A stretch of 64,000 nt of DNA from an uncultured Thermoguttaceae bacterium (GCA_938042245.1 CALIRO010000062.1:1-64000), one strand, 5' to 3'; counted from the first letter of the stretch, positions 36,440 to 47,457 are shown. The notes: generated from the sequence alone by a model not told the origin. Numbers and translations: made by a program.

Positions 36440-36871
36440 CCGCCTTCATCCTCAAAACAGGCATCTGAGCTTCTCGGCCTGCTGCCTCTGCCAACACAAA
36501 GTTCCTCTATTTAGAAAATACGTTGGTTTGCTCCTGGGGGAAAGCCTTCCCAAGCGCTTTTTTCCCTTGTAGATGGGTTCTTCTCTCACCATACCGCCCT
36601 TTGGAAAATCGCACCAAGCAGTGGCAAAAGACGTTCTTGACAGAAGTCTCCCATGGTATTGCGGGGTTTGCTTCCGCTTGAGTTTTGGCAATTTTCAGAA
36701 CTTCTTTGGTTTCGGATTGTTGTGTAGAAGCTAATATTTGTTTATCTAACTTCTCACCTCCAGGGTTTCCTACCGGTTAGCAGAGTGCATCTCCGGCGGA
36801 GGCTTTCCGAAACGGCAAAAGCGGATGTCAGTGAGGTTTTAAAGGGCGACTAGGTTTTTGTCGGAGGTCCT
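36440..36871. other. Non-coding gap
   Basis: About 430 bp between the zinc-ribbon gene start and the ruvX stop, both minus strand. Nothing recognised apart from AT-rich sequence around 36720-36770. Confidence 0.5.
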
Positions 36872-37351
36872 CTAGATGTCCTCTGTTCGGGCCTGGTGCT
36901 CGGTAGAGCGATGCGGAGCGGATTCCAGATAAGCAGCCAGCAGAATTTGGGCGGCCAGTTTATCGACCTTTTGTCGGTGTTTTTTGCCTCGGAGGCCTGC
37001 TTGGCGGAGGGTTTGGGCCGCCCATTGGGTAGAAAAGCGCTCATCGAAAAACTCTACCGGCACACCGGTAACTTCCTGGAGCCATTGGCCAAACCGCCGA
37101 GCCGCCCGCGATAACTCACTCTCACTGCCATCGGTATGCACCGGCAGCCCCACCACAAAAAGCCGAACCTCCTGCTCTGCCACCAACCGACGAAACCACT
37201 GGGCATCTTGCTCCGGACGGCGGCGGCGATACGTCTGATAGGGGCTGGCAATGCGTCGGCCCGGATCGCTTAAGGCTACGCCGATCCGAACCCGACCGAA
37301 GTCAATTCCCGCCACCCGCCCCGTACCGCTATCAGACTGCCCTGGCTTCAT
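36872..37351 (-). CDS. ruvX: YqgF/RuvX Holliday-junction resolvase-like nuclease
   Basis: 159 residues from the ATG at 37351, which follows AAAGGG by 8 nt. The RNase H-like fold shows GIDFGRVRIGVALSDP (first acidic residue), VVGLPVHTDGSESE, FFDERFSTQWAA (second acidic pair) and KVDKLAAQILLAAYLES (third). Members are implicated in Holliday junction resolution and in processing the 5' end of pre-16S rRNA. It is of family length. It stands 165 bp downstream of leuS on the same strand and may share its transcript. Confidence 0.93.
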   Translation of the reverse strand: MKPGQSDSGTGRVAGIDFGRVRIGVALSDPGRRIASPYQTYRRRRPEQDAQWFRRLVAEQEVRLFVVGLPVHTDGSESELSRAARRFGQWLQEVTGVPVEFFDERFSTQWAAQTLRQAGLRGKKHRQKVDKLAAQILLAAYLESAPHRSTEHQARTEDI

Positions 37352-37516
37352 TGGTTGCACCCTTTCTGTCGCCTCCGCCTGTTGCCGGACATCCCAGGGA
37401 AAGCAAGGATCAGGTTGGACCCCACCGATTCTCCCTTCATGTTGCCTTTCCGGGGCCATTGCCTGTCATTGCTGTGGGGGGCCTTCGGCTGGGTTTGATC
37501 CTTCTGGAGGGTTTGT

Positions 37517-40393
37517 CTATGGCTCCTGGGCGACGATATTGACCATTCGGCCTGGCACCACGATCACCCGTTTGATTTGTTTGCCCGCCAAGAGTTGGCA
37601 GATGCGTGGTTCGTTTCGGGCGGCGGTTTCCAGGGTTTGGGCGTCAGCTTCGGCTGGCACCCGAACTCGGCTTCGTACTTTGCCGTTGATCTGCACCGGC
37701 ACCTCAATCATTTCCTCTTTGATCCATTGTTCCTCGTAGGCGGGCCAGGGTTCATAAGCCAATGGTTTCGGATGGCCCAGCGCTTGCCAGAGTTCTTCGG
37801 CAATGTGCGGAGCAAACGGCGACAGAAGCAGCACAAACTGCTCCATCGCTCGGCGGGGCCGAACCGATTGCTTGGTGAAAAAGTTCGTAAACTCCATCAT
37901 CCGGGCAATCGCCGTATTGAAGGCCATCTGTTCGATGTCCTCGGTTACCGCTTTGATGGTCCGGTGGAGGATCCGGTTTTGTTCGGCGGTGGGTTCGACA
38001 TCCTGGACTGCCGGATGGAGCTTTACTTGCTCGGCCCGTTCGTCGATAATCATCCGCCAAACCCGATCCAAGAAGTTCCGCACCCCGTTAACCCCTTCCA
38101 TGCTCCAGGGTTTGACCGCCTCCAGAGGCCCCATGAACATCTCATAGAGCCGAAGCGTGTCCGCCCCGTAATTGGCTACAATGTCGTCCGGATTGATCAC
38201 ATTGCCTCGGCTTTTGGACATTTTATAGGCTCGGCCGTTCACCCGGATATGCGGAGCCGCTTTGAGCACCAACAGATCATCCCGTTTTTCCACCTGAGCG
38301 GGATCCAGTTTGATCCGGCGCACGGGTTGGCCGTCCGTTTTGCGGATGGCCTGCTGGCCGGTTTCCGGATCATCCACCTCGGAGGCGGAAATCCATTGAC
38401 CTTGCTCGTCCTGATAACCGGTAAATTCCATTTCCCCCAGGATCATTCCCTGGTTGACCAGCTTCATGAAGGGTTCCGGCGTGCTAACATAGCCCCGATC
38501 ATAGAGCACCTTGTGCCAGAACCGTGCGTACAGCAGATGCAAGACCGCATGTTCCGCCCCGCCCACATAAAGATCCACCGGCATCCAAGCCCGCTCGACC
38601 TCCGGATCGACCAGGGCCTTGTCGTTGCGGGGGTCCAAAAACCGCAGATAATACCAGCACGAACCGGCCCACTGCGGCATCGTATTGGTTTCCCGTTTGT
38701 AGCGCCGACCGTTTCGCCTTACATAAAGCCAATCGGGCGGCGCCTTTTCCAACGGCGGCTCCGGCGTATCATGTTTGGCATCGAACGGCATGTCCGCCGG
38801 CAAATCCACCGGCAATTCCTCCGGACCAAGCGGAACCACTCGACCGGTAGGTTGGCCCTCCGCATCCAGCTCGTGCAGCAGCGGGAACGGTTCACCCCAG
38901 AAATGCTGTCGGCTGAAAATCCAGTCCCGAAGGCGATAGTTGACGGCAAATCGGCCCAACCCTTGGGCGGCCAAGTCCTCGGTGATTCTCTTCTTGAAAT
39001 CGGCCGTGCTCAGCCCGTCGTATGGACCAGAGTTGATGGCAATTCCATCCTCCACATAGGCAATCCGACCGGCTAACACCTCCTGACGAAGCAAGCCCTT
39101 CGACTCCCCAGGATCCACCACCGGCACAATCGGCAGCCCATATTGCTGGGCAAATTCAAAGTCCCTGGTGTCGTGCGCTGGCACCGCCATGATCGCTCCA
39201 GTGCCATAGGTGGCCAACACATAATCAGCTACCCAAATCGGGATCGCTTGATCGTTGACCGGATTGATCGCATACGAGCCGGTAAACACGCCCGTTTTTA
39301 CCTTGGCCAAATCGGTGCGATCTAGATCGCTTTTTCGAGCAGCCTCCGCACAATAGGCCTCGACCGCCTCCCGGTGCTGCGGGGCCGTCAGCTTCCGGAC
39401 CAACGGATGCTCCGGAGCAATCACCATATAGGTGGCGCCAAACAGGGTATCCGGCCTGGTGGTGTAAATCCGAAGCACCGATTCATCTGGTTTCCGAGGG
39501 AAACCGGCCACCTGCCGATCAAATCGCCACCCTTCATATTCTTTCCTGGAGGGTTTACCGTCGGGACCCAAAAAGCTGCCGATAAAGAAGTCCACTTCTG
39601 CCCCAGTGCTTCGGCCGATCCAATTGCGTTGCAAGGTTTTGATATTTTCCGGCCAATCCAACAGATCCAGGTCTTTTAGCAACCGGTCTGCATAGGCAGT
39701 AATGCGTAACATCCACTGGCGCAAGGGGATGCGGACAACCGGATGGCCGCCCCGCTCGCTCACCCCGCCGACCACCTCCTCATTGGCCAACACAGTACCC
39801 AAGGCCGGACACCAATTGACCGGCGCTTCCAATTGGTAGGCTAAGCGATGGTCGTCCCGATATTGTTCAATGGCTTCTGGGCCTTGTGCCGCCACTTCCG
39901 GCGGAATGGGCAGTTCGCTAATCGGTCGGCCTCGCTCAGCTTCCGGATCGTACCAAGTATCATACAGAATCAAAAAAATAAACTGCGTCCAGCGGAAATA
40001 CTCCAAATCCGTGGTGGCCAGTTCCCGGTCCCAATCGTAGCTAAAACCCAGCATCTTCAATTGCCGACGAAAGGTGGCAATGTTTTTTTCTGTGGTCAGC
40101 CGAGGGTGAATCCCGGTCTTTTTGGCGTGTTGCTCGGCCGGCAGCCCAAAGGCATCCCAGCCCATCGGGTGCATCACACAGTAGCCTTTCATCCGTTTGT
40201 ACCGGGCTACAATATCAGTAGCCGTGTACCCCTCCGGATGGCCTACATGCAGCCCCTCCCCGCTAGGATACGGAAACATATCCAAAATGTATAACTTCCT
40301 CCCCTCCGGAAACCGGGGCGTTCGAAACGTCTTATGCTCCTCCCAATACTTCTGCCATTTCGGTTCAATAGTAGCCGGGTTGTACCGTGGCAT
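37517..40393 (-). CDS. leuS: Leucyl-tRNA synthetase
   Basis: 958 residues. The class I motifs are clear: HVGHPEGY (HIGH region, after PYPSGEGL) and [15 protein letters not shown]. An editing (CP1) domain is present ([23 protein letters not shown]), and the C-terminal anticodon and tRNA-binding domains follow ([15 protein letters not shown]). It charges tRNA-Leu and hydrolyses mischarged products. Length is slightly above average. The ATG follows GAGGG. It is on the minus strand with ruvX 165 bp behind it. No LeuS-type leader or T-box was recognised upstream. Confidence 0.98.
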   Translation of the reverse strand: MPRYNPATIEPKWQKYWEEHKTFRTPRFPEGRKLYILDMFPYPSGEGLHVGHPEGYTATDIVARYKRMKGYCVMHPMGWDAFGLPAEQHAKKTGIHPRLTTEKNIATFRRQLKMLGFSYDWDRELATTDLEYFRWTQFIFLILYDTWYDPEAERGRPISELPIPPEVAAQGPEAIEQYRDDHRLAYQLEAPVNWCPALGTVLANEEVVGGVSERGGHPVVRIPLRQWMLRITAYADRLLKDLDLLDWPENIKTLQRNWIGRSTGAEVDFFIGSFLGPDGKPSRKEYEGWRFDRQVAGFPRKPDESVLRIYTTRPDTLFGATYMVIAPEHPLVRKLTAPQHREAVEAYCAEAARKSDLDRTDLAKVKTGVFTGSYAINPVNDQAIPIWVADYVLATYGTGAIMAVPAHDTRDFEFAQQYGLPIVPVVDPGESKGLLRQEVLAGRIAYVEDGIAINSGPYDGLSTADFKKRITEDLAAQGLGRFAVNYRLRDWIFSRQHFWGEPFPLLHELDAEGQPTGRVVPLGPEELPVDLPADMPFDAKHDTPEPPLEKAPPDWLYVRRNGRRYKRETNTMPQWAGSCWYYLRFLDPRNDKALVDPEVERAWMPVDLYVGGAEHAVLHLLYARFWHKVLYDRGYVSTPEPFMKLVNQGMILGEMEFTGYQDEQGQWISASEVDDPETGQQAIRKTDGQPVRRIKLDPAQVEKRDDLLVLKAAPHIRVNGRAYKMSKSRGNVINPDDIVANYGADTLRLYEMFMGPLEAVKPWSMEGVNGVRNFLDRVWRMIIDERAEQVKLHPAVQDVEPTAEQNRILHRTIKAVTEDIEQMAFNTAIARMMEFTNFFTKQSVRPRRAMEQFVLLLSPFAPHIAEELWQALGHPKPLAYEPWPAYEEQWIKEEMIEVPVQINGKVRSRVRVPAEADAQTLETAARNEPRICQLLAGKQIKRVIVVPGRMVNIVAQEP

Positions 40394-40791
40394 GGCAACA
40401 TTCCCTCGACGCTCAAAACGGAAGCGCTTTCCTCTGACAAAAATCTTCGCCGCTTTTCTACCTTCTCAAAACTTTTTATTTTACTTTACCCCCAAAGCAA
40501 CCGTAAAGCCGGTTTGGAACCACCCTATCCCAAACATCCATTTGGCCGATTAGGGAAAAGGTTTCCTTTTGTCAAAACCCCATCTTTGGCACCCCATATT
40601 GAAAAGGACTCCGGGCAAGGCAGGCACTCATACAGCCCATACCCTTCGGTAAGTTTCGGAAGGGTAATTTCGGGCGGGGGAGGCTTAGGAAAGTTTTCCT
40701 ATTGGTGGCTGGAAGGAATATTCCTATAATCCAGGCCTCGAAATCTACGCCTTGGCTGGCAGATAGGGGCGGTTGGCAAGGAAGCCCTTGG
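40394..40791. other. Non-coding gap between divergent leuS and GT87-like genes
   Basis: About 400 bp. It should contain both promoters. No convincing consensus pair, RNA gene or repeat was seen. AAGGA at its end is the ribosome-binding site of the next gene. Confidence 0.5.
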
Positions 40792-42678
40792 ATGAGCAAT
40801 TCGGCAGAGTCCGGAAGTTCCTTCAGAGGGGAAACTTCCCCCTTGTTTGTGGGAGAAAATGATACCATCTTCCGTGCAGCAGAAAAGGTTTCCAGTCCTC
40901 TGCCGAGGCAGGATTCCCTTTGCCCACCATTATGGTGCACCAACATAATCCACCAATTTTCCAGTCTTCCTGGTCCCCGCCGGTTTTGGTGGACCGTGCT
41001 GGTAGGGGCTGTAGTCCTGTGGGGTTTTGCCGATATTCGGCTCCGGGGACTGCCTTGGCCTGATCGTCCGTTGGAACATAAAACCGACTTTACAGTGTAT
41101 ACGGCTGCAGGCCGGGCCTTTTTCACCGGAGAAAATCCCTACGAAGTGAGCAATCCCCGGGGCTGGAAATATTTGTATCCGCCGCTTTTTGCCCTGTTGG
41201 TGGCCCCGTTGAGCCTGCTTGCCATGCCAGAACAGTGTTTGGTCTGGTATTTCATTTCGGTGCTTTTTTGTTGGGGCTGCTATCGGGAGGCTGGCCGACT
41301 CTTACGGGGAGTCCAAACTAAGATAGCCAACTTGGGGAGTAATATATCCCCCCAATGGGGCAGTTTTTTAGGAAGTCTGGCATTTTTGGCTGCTTTGTTT
41401 CCTACCCTGAACTGCCTGCAGCGGGGGCAGGTGGGAATATTGAAGCTGTATTTATTGCTTCTGGGGGTGAGATTAGTCTGGCAGTCGGCCGGTTGGGTAG
41501 GCCGGAGCTTCGGCGGGGTGATTCTGGCAGGGGCCATTGTCCTGAAACTGACCCCGGCTTTGGCGGTTGGAATGGTGCTTTGGAGCCAATTGGCTAGTGT
41601 TTTCAGCCAGTGGCGGCAGCGCTGGAAAGTGGGGAGGTTAGCTGGAGGCCCCGGAGTAGCCCCTAAAAAAATCACCCATTCTCCCCATTTTGTGTATATT
41701 CACACGCGAAACTTCGATATTCACACCCAAAAGGGGCCTCTCCTTCAATCCAATCCTATTTCCTCCGATTGTTTGTCTGAGGGCCTCCCCCAGGGGCCCT
41801 CTCAGCCGGTTCCCCTCCGGGCCAAAAGTGCCTTCCGCTGCTTTGCTGCGACTGCCCTGGGTGTAGCCGTCGGCCTTGGGCTATTCTTCTTTCTCCTGCC
41901 GGGGGCTATTCTAGGTTGGCAAAAGAACCTGGAGCATCTGACCTATTGGGCCAGTCGGGTATTGCCGTTGGCGGGGGAGGGTTTCCCTGTGGAAAAATCG
42001 GTTCCCTCTGGTTCCCACCAGCCAAGCGAGCAACCTCTTCTGCCGGCCAATTATCGCACGGTACGGAACCAGAGCTTGGCCAATGGGATGTTTCGGCTTG
42101 CAGCTCTGGTGGATCATTTAGTGTTTGGCGGACCAGAGGATCGGTCTTTGGACTACCAGGCCAGTGCTCCCACCCGGATCGACACCCCGGTGTTTCAGGC
42201 CGTACAAAAGGCCGTTCGGGCTTTGCTGGGGGTTTTGCTCCTTTTGGCCGGTGCGAGGCTTGGGGCTTCGGGCAGCCGCAGCGATCAGGCGGCGGCTTTC
42301 GGCCTAGGATGTGTCGGTATGTTGGTGATCTCACCGGTATCATGGGGACATTATTTCATGTTGCTTGTGCCGGGGGTGTTGTTTGTGCCTTTATGGCTGG
42401 TAGAGCAGGGCAGATCAAGGGCGGCCTTCTGGTTGGCTGTGGTACCGGCTCTCCTCTCGGCGATTCATTATGCGTTTCTGAATATCGTAGGTCGGATGGG
42501 GCTGTTGGGCCTGGGGACTGGGGGTTGGCTTTTGGCAGCATGTATATTAGTTCTCCGAATTTCTTTGTGCTCGACCGCTCCAGCAGCGGCACCTGATTGC
42601 GATGTTCGAAAAGCCACTTCTTCCCTGGGAGAACCGGCGCCGTATGGGCTATCGCCCCTTTCAGCCCGTGGGAGATAG
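40792..42678 (+). CDS. GT-C (DUF2029/GT87-like) membrane glycosyltransferase
   Basis: 628 residues. AAGGA lies 9 nt before the ATG at 40792; the frame is open to 40702. Eight to eleven hydrophobic helices span the protein. The segment HKTDFTVYTAAGRAFFTGEN then NPYEVSNPRGWKYLYPPLFALL is the DUF2029 signature, with the acidic residue likely at the catalytic loop, as in polyprenyl-phosphomannose-dependent mannosyltransferases. A soluble insertion of about 55 residues (around 315-375, Lys/His/Pro/Ser-rich) interrupts the membrane part. Related enzymes transfer sugars from lipid carriers on the outer face. The neighbouring GT2 gene encodes a dolichol-phosphate-mannose-synthase-like protein that could make the lipid-linked donor. 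Confidence 0.85.
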   Translation: MSNSAESGSSFRGETSPLFVGENDTIFRAAEKVSSPLPRQDSLCPPLWCTNIIHQFSSLPGPRRFWWTVLVGAVVLWGFADIRLRGLPWPDRPLEHKTDFTVYTAAGRAFFTGENPYEVSNPRGWKYLYPPLFALLVAPLSLLAMPEQCLVWYFISVLFCWGCYREAGRLLRGVQTKIANLGSNISPQWGSFLGSLAFLAALFPTLNCLQRGQVGILKLYLLLLGVRLVWQSAGWVGRSFGGVILAGAIVLKLTPALAVGMVLWSQLASVFSQWRQRWKVGRLAGGPGVAPKKITHSPHFVYIHTRNFDIHTQKGPLLQSNPISSDCLSEGLPQGPSQPVPLRAKSAFRCFAATALGVAVGLGLFFFLLPGAILGWQKNLEHLTYWASRVLPLAGEGFPVEKSVPSGSHQPSEQPLLPANYRTVRNQSLANGMFRLAALVDHLVFGGPEDRSLDYQASAPTRIDTPVFQAVQKAVRALLGVLLLLAGARLGASGSRSDQAAAFGLGCVGMLVISPVSWGHYFMLLVPGVLFVPLWLVEQGRSRAAFWLAVVPALLSAIHYAFLNIVGRMGLLGLGTGGWLLAACILVLRISLCSTAPAAAPDCDVRKATSSLGEPAPYGLSPLSARGR

Positions 42679-42705
42679 TCCCATGGGCCGCCATACCCAA
42701 AAGAG

Positions 42706-42720
42706 ATATTACTAAACTAA
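42706..42720 (+). promoter_or_regulatory. Shared 15-bp upstream motif, copy 2
   Basis: Identical to 27459-27473 (ATATTACTAAACTAA), 31 nt before the GT2 start and followed by ACTTTG and GAAAGG. Its role is unknown. Confidence 0.35.
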
Positions 42721-42751
42721 TATTTACTTTGCTTTGGAAAGGAGGCCAACA

Positions 42752-43849
42752 ATGACTCTCCGCCTGGACGCCCCCCATCCTGCAACGGCCAGTTCTGTGG
42801 GCCGGTCGATCCGCCAACCAGACCCAGCCCGTCCATTGGTTACTGTGGTCGTCCCTGTCTATAATGAAGAAGCCTGTCTGGAGGCCCTTTACCATCGCGT
42901 TTCGGTGGTGCTGGAATCCTTGGGCCAGCCTTATGAAATTCTTTTCGTCGATGATGGAAGCCAGGATCGCTCGCTAGAGATCATTCGTCAACTCGCCGAG
43001 GCGGATCCGCATATCAGTTATGTGGCCTTTAGCCGCAATTTCGGCCATGAAGCCGCTACCACCTGTGGCATCCAGCAGGCCCGAGGCCAAACCGTGGTGC
43101 TGATCGATGCAGATTTGCAGGACCCCCCGGAGCTGATCCCCCAGATGCTTTCCCTATGGGAGGCAGGCTATGACCATATCCATGCCCAGCGCAGCGCCCG
43201 GCTGGGCGAAACCTGGCTAACAAAACTTACCGCCCACCTTTTCTATCGGGTGTTTCGCTGGCTGGCTGGCTTTGAAATCCCGGTGGATACTGGGGACTAT
43301 CGGCTGATGGATCGCCGGGTGGTGGAAGCCTTCTGCCAATTGCCAGAACGGAATCGGTTTGTCCGGGGCCTGGTCAGTTGGACCGGGTTCCGTCAGACCA
43401 CGATCCGTTATACCCGTCAGCCCCGTCATGCCGGCCGAACCAAATATAACTTTTTTAAACGCCTGCACCTTGCTCTGGATGCCATCAGTAGCATGAGCAT
43501 GGCGCCGCTGCGTGGACTGAGTTATTTGGGGGCGGTGGTGATTGGCGGCACGCTCCTGGCTGCTCTGATAGCCGCCTTTTTACGCCTGGCTGGAATTGTG
43601 CCGATAGGGGCTAATTGGTTTTTGCTTATGGCCCTTTTCTTTGTCGCTGGGGTGCAACTGCTGGGCATGGGGCTTTTGGGCGAATATGTGGGCCGAATCT
43701 ATCGAGAAGTTCAGGCCAAACCATTATACATTCCGGCGGAAATCCACCTAGCTGCCCTTTGCCAGCAGGAAGCAGCTTCTTGCTTGGAGCCTGGAAGGAT
43801 AAGCACCTGTTCTGCCCGCTTTTCAGCCAAACAACAATCTATCCGATAG
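42752..43849 (+). CDS. GT2 glycosyltransferase, DPM1/GtrB type
   Basis: 365 residues; AGGAGG lies 6 nt before the ATG. The GT-A domain is complete: TVVVPVYNEEACLEALYHRV, LFVDDGSQD (DDGS 67-70), LIDADLQDPPE (DxD at 119-121), and GDYRLMDRRVV. Two C-terminal membrane helices (about 248-270 and 280-305) match GtrB/dolichyl-phosphate-sugar synthases, which move a sugar from an NDP donor onto undecaprenyl phosphate at the inner leaflet. The last 40 residues, after LGEYVGRIYREVQAKP, are a Cys/Ser-containing tail. It is 73 bp after the GT87-like gene, on the same strand, a sensible donor-supply pairing. Confidence 0.92.
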   Translation: MTLRLDAPHPATASSVGRSIRQPDPARPLVTVVVPVYNEEACLEALYHRVSVVLESLGQPYEILFVDDGSQDRSLEIIRQLAEADPHISYVAFSRNFGHEAATTCGIQQARGQTVVLIDADLQDPPELIPQMLSLWEAGYDHIHAQRSARLGETWLTKLTAHLFYRVFRWLAGFEIPVDTGDYRLMDRRVVEAFCQLPERNRFVRGLVSWTGFRQTTIRYTRQPRHAGRTKYNFFKRLHLALDAISSMSMAPLRGLSYLGAVVIGGTLLAALIAAFLRLAGIVPIGANWFLLMALFFVAGVQLLGMGLLGEYVGRIYREVQAKPLYIPAEIHLAALCQQEAASCLEPGRISTCSARFSAKQQSIR

Positions 43850-44247
43850 GGGCTACTGGGGGGGTAGCTTGAGGAACAGTTTTTGAACATGGGTGGCATG
43901 GGGGGCTCTGTTTTATAGATATTTTGGGGGGTATATCCTACTCTCTAAGTGGGATCAGACGGGGCCGTTTTGAAAATATCTCGCTTTATGCCCCACCATA
44001 GACAGGAATAGATCCCCATATATTGGGGGTTTTAAAAAGGGGGATCGGTCTCCATAGCCCGTGGTTAACTTTTTCTGTTTTGTTTATTCGATTTAATCTA
44101 CTTAAACGGGCTTTTTTGCCTAACACTCACTACTTTGCCAACTTATGCCGACGTAGTATATTTGGAGTGTTTTACCGGGGAAGGTGTGTGGCTAATGGGG
44201 AGAGTCCTGTTTTCGAAGGACACCGTTGGACAACGTAGGAGAGGCCC
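43850..44247. other. Non-coding gap
   Basis: About 400 bp, AT-rich, between two plus-strand genes. Nothing recognised except AGGAGAGG immediately before the GTG of the next gene. Confidence 0.5.
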
Positions 44248-46935
44248 GTGAGTATCCATAATTTGCATAAGATTTTTAATCCCTATCGGGTAGCGGTCAT
44301 AGGGGCGAGCGACAATCCCTCCAGTGTGGGATATACGGTATTAAAGAATTTGGTGGGCTCTGGATTTCGGGGGGTGGTGTATCCGGTCAATCCGAATCGG
44401 GAGGCGGTGCAGGGAATTCATGCATATTCAGACGTACAGCATTTGCCTCATCCCCCGGACTTGGCCGTCATCTGCACTCCGGCGCCCACGGTGCCGGGAC
44501 TGGTCCGCCAGTTGGGCGAGGTGGGGACCTTAGGGCTAGTGATCATTTCGGCCGGTTTCCGTGAAATCGGCGAGGAGGGCCGAAAACTGGAAGAGCAGAT
44601 CCTGCAAGAACAGGCTAAATTCCCTGGCATGCGGATCTTAGGGCCGAATTGTTTGGGCATTATTGTGCCGGGGATTCATTTGAACGCCAGTTTTGCGGCG
44701 GCCACCCCGCGGCCGGGGCACATCGGGTTTATTTCGCAGTCAGGGGCATTATGTACATCTGTTCTGGATTGGGCCCTGGACGAAGGCATCGGCTTTTCCT
44801 ACTTTGTATCGGTCGGCAATATGATCGACGTGAGCATTGCCGACCTGATTGATTATTTTGGCTCACAGACGGACACGCAATCGATCATTTTGTATATCGA
44901 GTCGATTACGGAGGCAAGGGAGTTTATGTCGGCCGCCCGGGCCTTTGCCCGCACCAAGCCGATCGTCGCTTATAAAGCAGGTCGATTTCAGGAGTCTGCT
45001 CAGGCCGCCGCCAGCCATACCGGCGCCATGGCCGGGGTCGATGCCGTCTATGAAGCCGCCTTCCAACGGGCCGGTATTGTCCGCGTCTTCGAAGTGGACG
45101 ACATGTTCGACTGTGCGGAGTTGTTGGCCCGGCAGCAACCTCCCAAAGGAGACCGATTGGCCATCGTAACCAATGCGGGCGGCCCGGGGGTGATGACCAC
45201 GGATACCCTGATTTCGATGGATGGTCATCTGGCCACTCTTTCGAAGGAAACCATAGAGACGCTCAACAGCTTTTTGCCTCCGTTCTGGTCCCATGGCAAC
45301 CCGGTGGACGTTTTAGGCGATGCGCCGCCGGAACGCTATGCCAAAGCGGTGGAGACGGTGCTGAAAGATCCCAATGTGGATGCGGTGTTGGTGATTTTGA
45401 CGCCGCAGGCGATGACCGATCCGACCGGCACGGCCCGGGCGGTTTCCCAGGTGGCCGTGGCTTCCCGAAAGCCGGTCTTGGCCGCCTGGATGGGCGGACG
45501 AACGGTGGCCCAAGGGCTACAAATTTTCAACGAAGCCGGCATCCCCTCCTACACGACGCCGGAAAAGGCGGTTCGAGCATTTATGCATCTAGTCCACTAT
45601 GCTCGGAATCTGGAAATCTTGCATGAAACGCCCCGGGACATTCCGGTGGCCTTCCAACTGGATCGGCAGCGCTTGCGTCCGGTTTTTGACAGTGTGCTGG
45701 CCGAGGGAAGCGACATCCTTTCGGAAACCCTTTCCAAGGCGTTTTTGGAGGCATATGAGATTCCGGTTACCCGACCGCATCTGGCCCGCACTGCAGAGGA
45801 TGCGGTGGAACTGGCCCATCAGATCGGCTATCCGGTGGTACTGAAGATTCATTCTCCGCAGATCACCCACAAGACGGATGTAGGCGGCGTGGCCCTGAAC
45901 ATCAACTCGGATGAAGGGGTTCGGACCGCGTTTCAGGAGATTCTCCAGCGGGCGCGCCAGCGCCGACCCGACGCTACGATCCTCGGCGTAACGGTGCAGA
46001 AGCATATTACTCGCGGCAACGACGTGGAACTGATCATCGGCAGCAAAAAGGACCCTGTTTTCGGCGTAGTGATTATGGTGGGCATGGGAGGGGTGGCCGC
46101 TGAGGTGTTCCGGGACCGTGCTTTGGCCCTGCCGCCGCTCAATGAGGCGCTGGCACGCCGGATGTTGGAATCGCTCAAATCTTGGCCGCTGCTGCGCGGC
46201 TATCGGAGCCGACCCGGCGTGAACATCGATCGGCTGATCGAGATCCTCATGCGTTTCTCCTACCTAGTAGCCGACTATCCCGAAATCAAAGAGATCGATG
46301 TCAACCCCTTGCTGGTTACTCCGAAGGACGCCATCGCCCTGGATGCCCGGGTGATTGTTGATCGAGAAGTGATGGTGCACGGGGCCCGGCCCTATTCGCA
46401 CTTGGCCATCCGGCCTTATCCGGAAGAGTTCGTTACTCAGCGGACGCTCAAAGACGGCACGGTGGTTACGCTGCGGCCCATCAAACCGGAAGATGAACCG
46501 ATGTGGCATGATCTTTTGGCCAACTGCTCCACGCAGTCCATCTGGTTTCGGTTCCGGTATCTATTCAAGCAGACTACGCACGAGATGGCCACCCGCTACT
46601 GCTTTATCGACTACGACCGGGAAATCGGCATTGTAGCGGAGATCGAAGAAGAGGGCCAAAACAAGCTGATCGGCGTGGGGCGATTGGTAGCGGACATGAA
46701 CCACGAAGAGGCCGAGTATGCGGTCATTGTGGTGGATCGTTGGCATGGCCGGGGCTTGGGGGGCTTGTTGACGGATTACTGCCTGGAGGTAGCCCGCCGC
46801 TGGGGCGTCAAACGGGTCGTCGCCGAAACCACTAAAGATAACGCCCGCATGCTGGCCACCTTCCGCAACCGCGGCTTCGAGTTCATCGACCGGCCGGACG
46901 AAGACGTCATTCTCGTGCGCAAAGAAGTGGCCTAG
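44248..46935 (+). CDS. ADP-forming acyl-CoA synthetase/GNAT acetyltransferase fusion
   Basis: 895 residues from a GTG after GTAGGAGAGG. Order: CoA-binding domain (about 10-130, VAVIGASDNPSSVGY), two succinyl-CoA-ligase-like domains with the phosphohistidine in AASHTGAMAG (His257), an ATP-grasp domain (about 495-715, VVLKIHSPQITHKTDVGG), and a C-terminal GNAT acetyltransferase (about 735-895, LKDGTVVTLRPIKPED, and RWHGRGLGGLLTDYCLEVARR with the acetyl-CoA loop). The first part is the NDP-forming acetyl-CoA synthetase fold; the fusion is the Pat/Acs type. In well-studied relatives the synthetase part is often inactive and the GNAT acetylates lysines, but here the catalytic His is retained. Function: ATP from acyl-CoA, or protein lysine acetylation, or both. 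Confidence 0.93.
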   Translation: MSIHNLHKIFNPYRVAVIGASDNPSSVGYTVLKNLVGSGFRGVVYPVNPNREAVQGIHAYSDVQHLPHPPDLAVICTPAPTVPGLVRQLGEVGTLGLVIISAGFREIGEEGRKLEEQILQEQAKFPGMRILGPNCLGIIVPGIHLNASFAAATPRPGHIGFISQSGALCTSVLDWALDEGIGFSYFVSVGNMIDVSIADLIDYFGSQTDTQSIILYIESITEAREFMSAARAFARTKPIVAYKAGRFQESAQAAASHTGAMAGVDAVYEAAFQRAGIVRVFEVDDMFDCAELLARQQPPKGDRLAIVTNAGGPGVMTTDTLISMDGHLATLSKETIETLNSFLPPFWSHGNPVDVLGDAPPERYAKAVETVLKDPNVDAVLVILTPQAMTDPTGTARAVSQVAVASRKPVLAAWMGGRTVAQGLQIFNEAGIPSYTTPEKAVRAFMHLVHYARNLEILHETPRDIPVAFQLDRQRLRPVFDSVLAEGSDILSETLSKAFLEAYEIPVTRPHLARTAEDAVELAHQIGYPVVLKIHSPQITHKTDVGGVALNINSDEGVRTAFQEILQRARQRRPDATILGVTVQKHITRGNDVELIIGSKKDPVFGVVIMVGMGGVAAEVFRDRALALPPLNEALARRMLESLKSWPLLRGYRSRPGVNIDRLIEILMRFSYLVADYPEIKEIDVNPLLVTPKDAIALDARVIVDREVMVHGARPYSHLAIRPYPEEFVTQRTLKDGTVVTLRPIKPEDEPMWHDLLANCSTQSIWFRFRYLFKQTTHEMATRYCFIDYDREIGIVAEIEEEGQNKLIGVGRLVADMNHEEAEYAVIVVDRWHGRGLGGLLTDYCLEVARRWGVKRVVAETTKDNARMLATFRNRGFEFIDRPDEDVILVRKEVA

Positions 46936-47457
46936 AGCTTCCCAACGTTTCTTCCGAATCGAGACTCTTCCATCTTGTCATTTCTGCCGAGGCCCCACGG
47001 CGCCCGTATCCACGGGATAAGCCTTCGGAGGCGGTTTCCGGGCGTGTGGCCCTGCTCCAAGCGGACTGAACTCGCCGAATCCGGTCCGGTTCTCCTCGTT
47101 TGCCGATGCGCGGAACCAATTTCTCTAGCCCTTCAGGCAAAAGCTGTTGGCAGAGAGGAATTTTCTTCCGGCCCAAGTTCTCCGGCCTTCCAAAGACAGA
47201 GGCCTGAAGTTGTCCGGCCCAAGCTGCTAGAAAGTTTGCGGAAAGCGGGCTAGATGGGTAGGAGCCAGCGGGTTGGCTTCGGGAAAGGCTCCGGTTGGTT
47301 TTTTTCGGACGAAGGCCTGATTCACCCAGAAGCCATCCTGATTTTCGCGTTGTCCCCTGTAGTCGTGTTCTTTTCAAAATAGTATTGTAGAGATTTTGGA
47401 AGAGGCGGAGGAAGAGATTGGGCCAACCGGACGGTCTTAGCCCCCTGGGAGGGGGTT
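46936..47457. other. Non-coding gap
   Basis: About 520 bp after the acyl-CoA synthetase gene. No hairpin with a T-tract and no RNA gene recognised. It ends at the promoter for the DksA-like gene. Confidence 0.5.
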
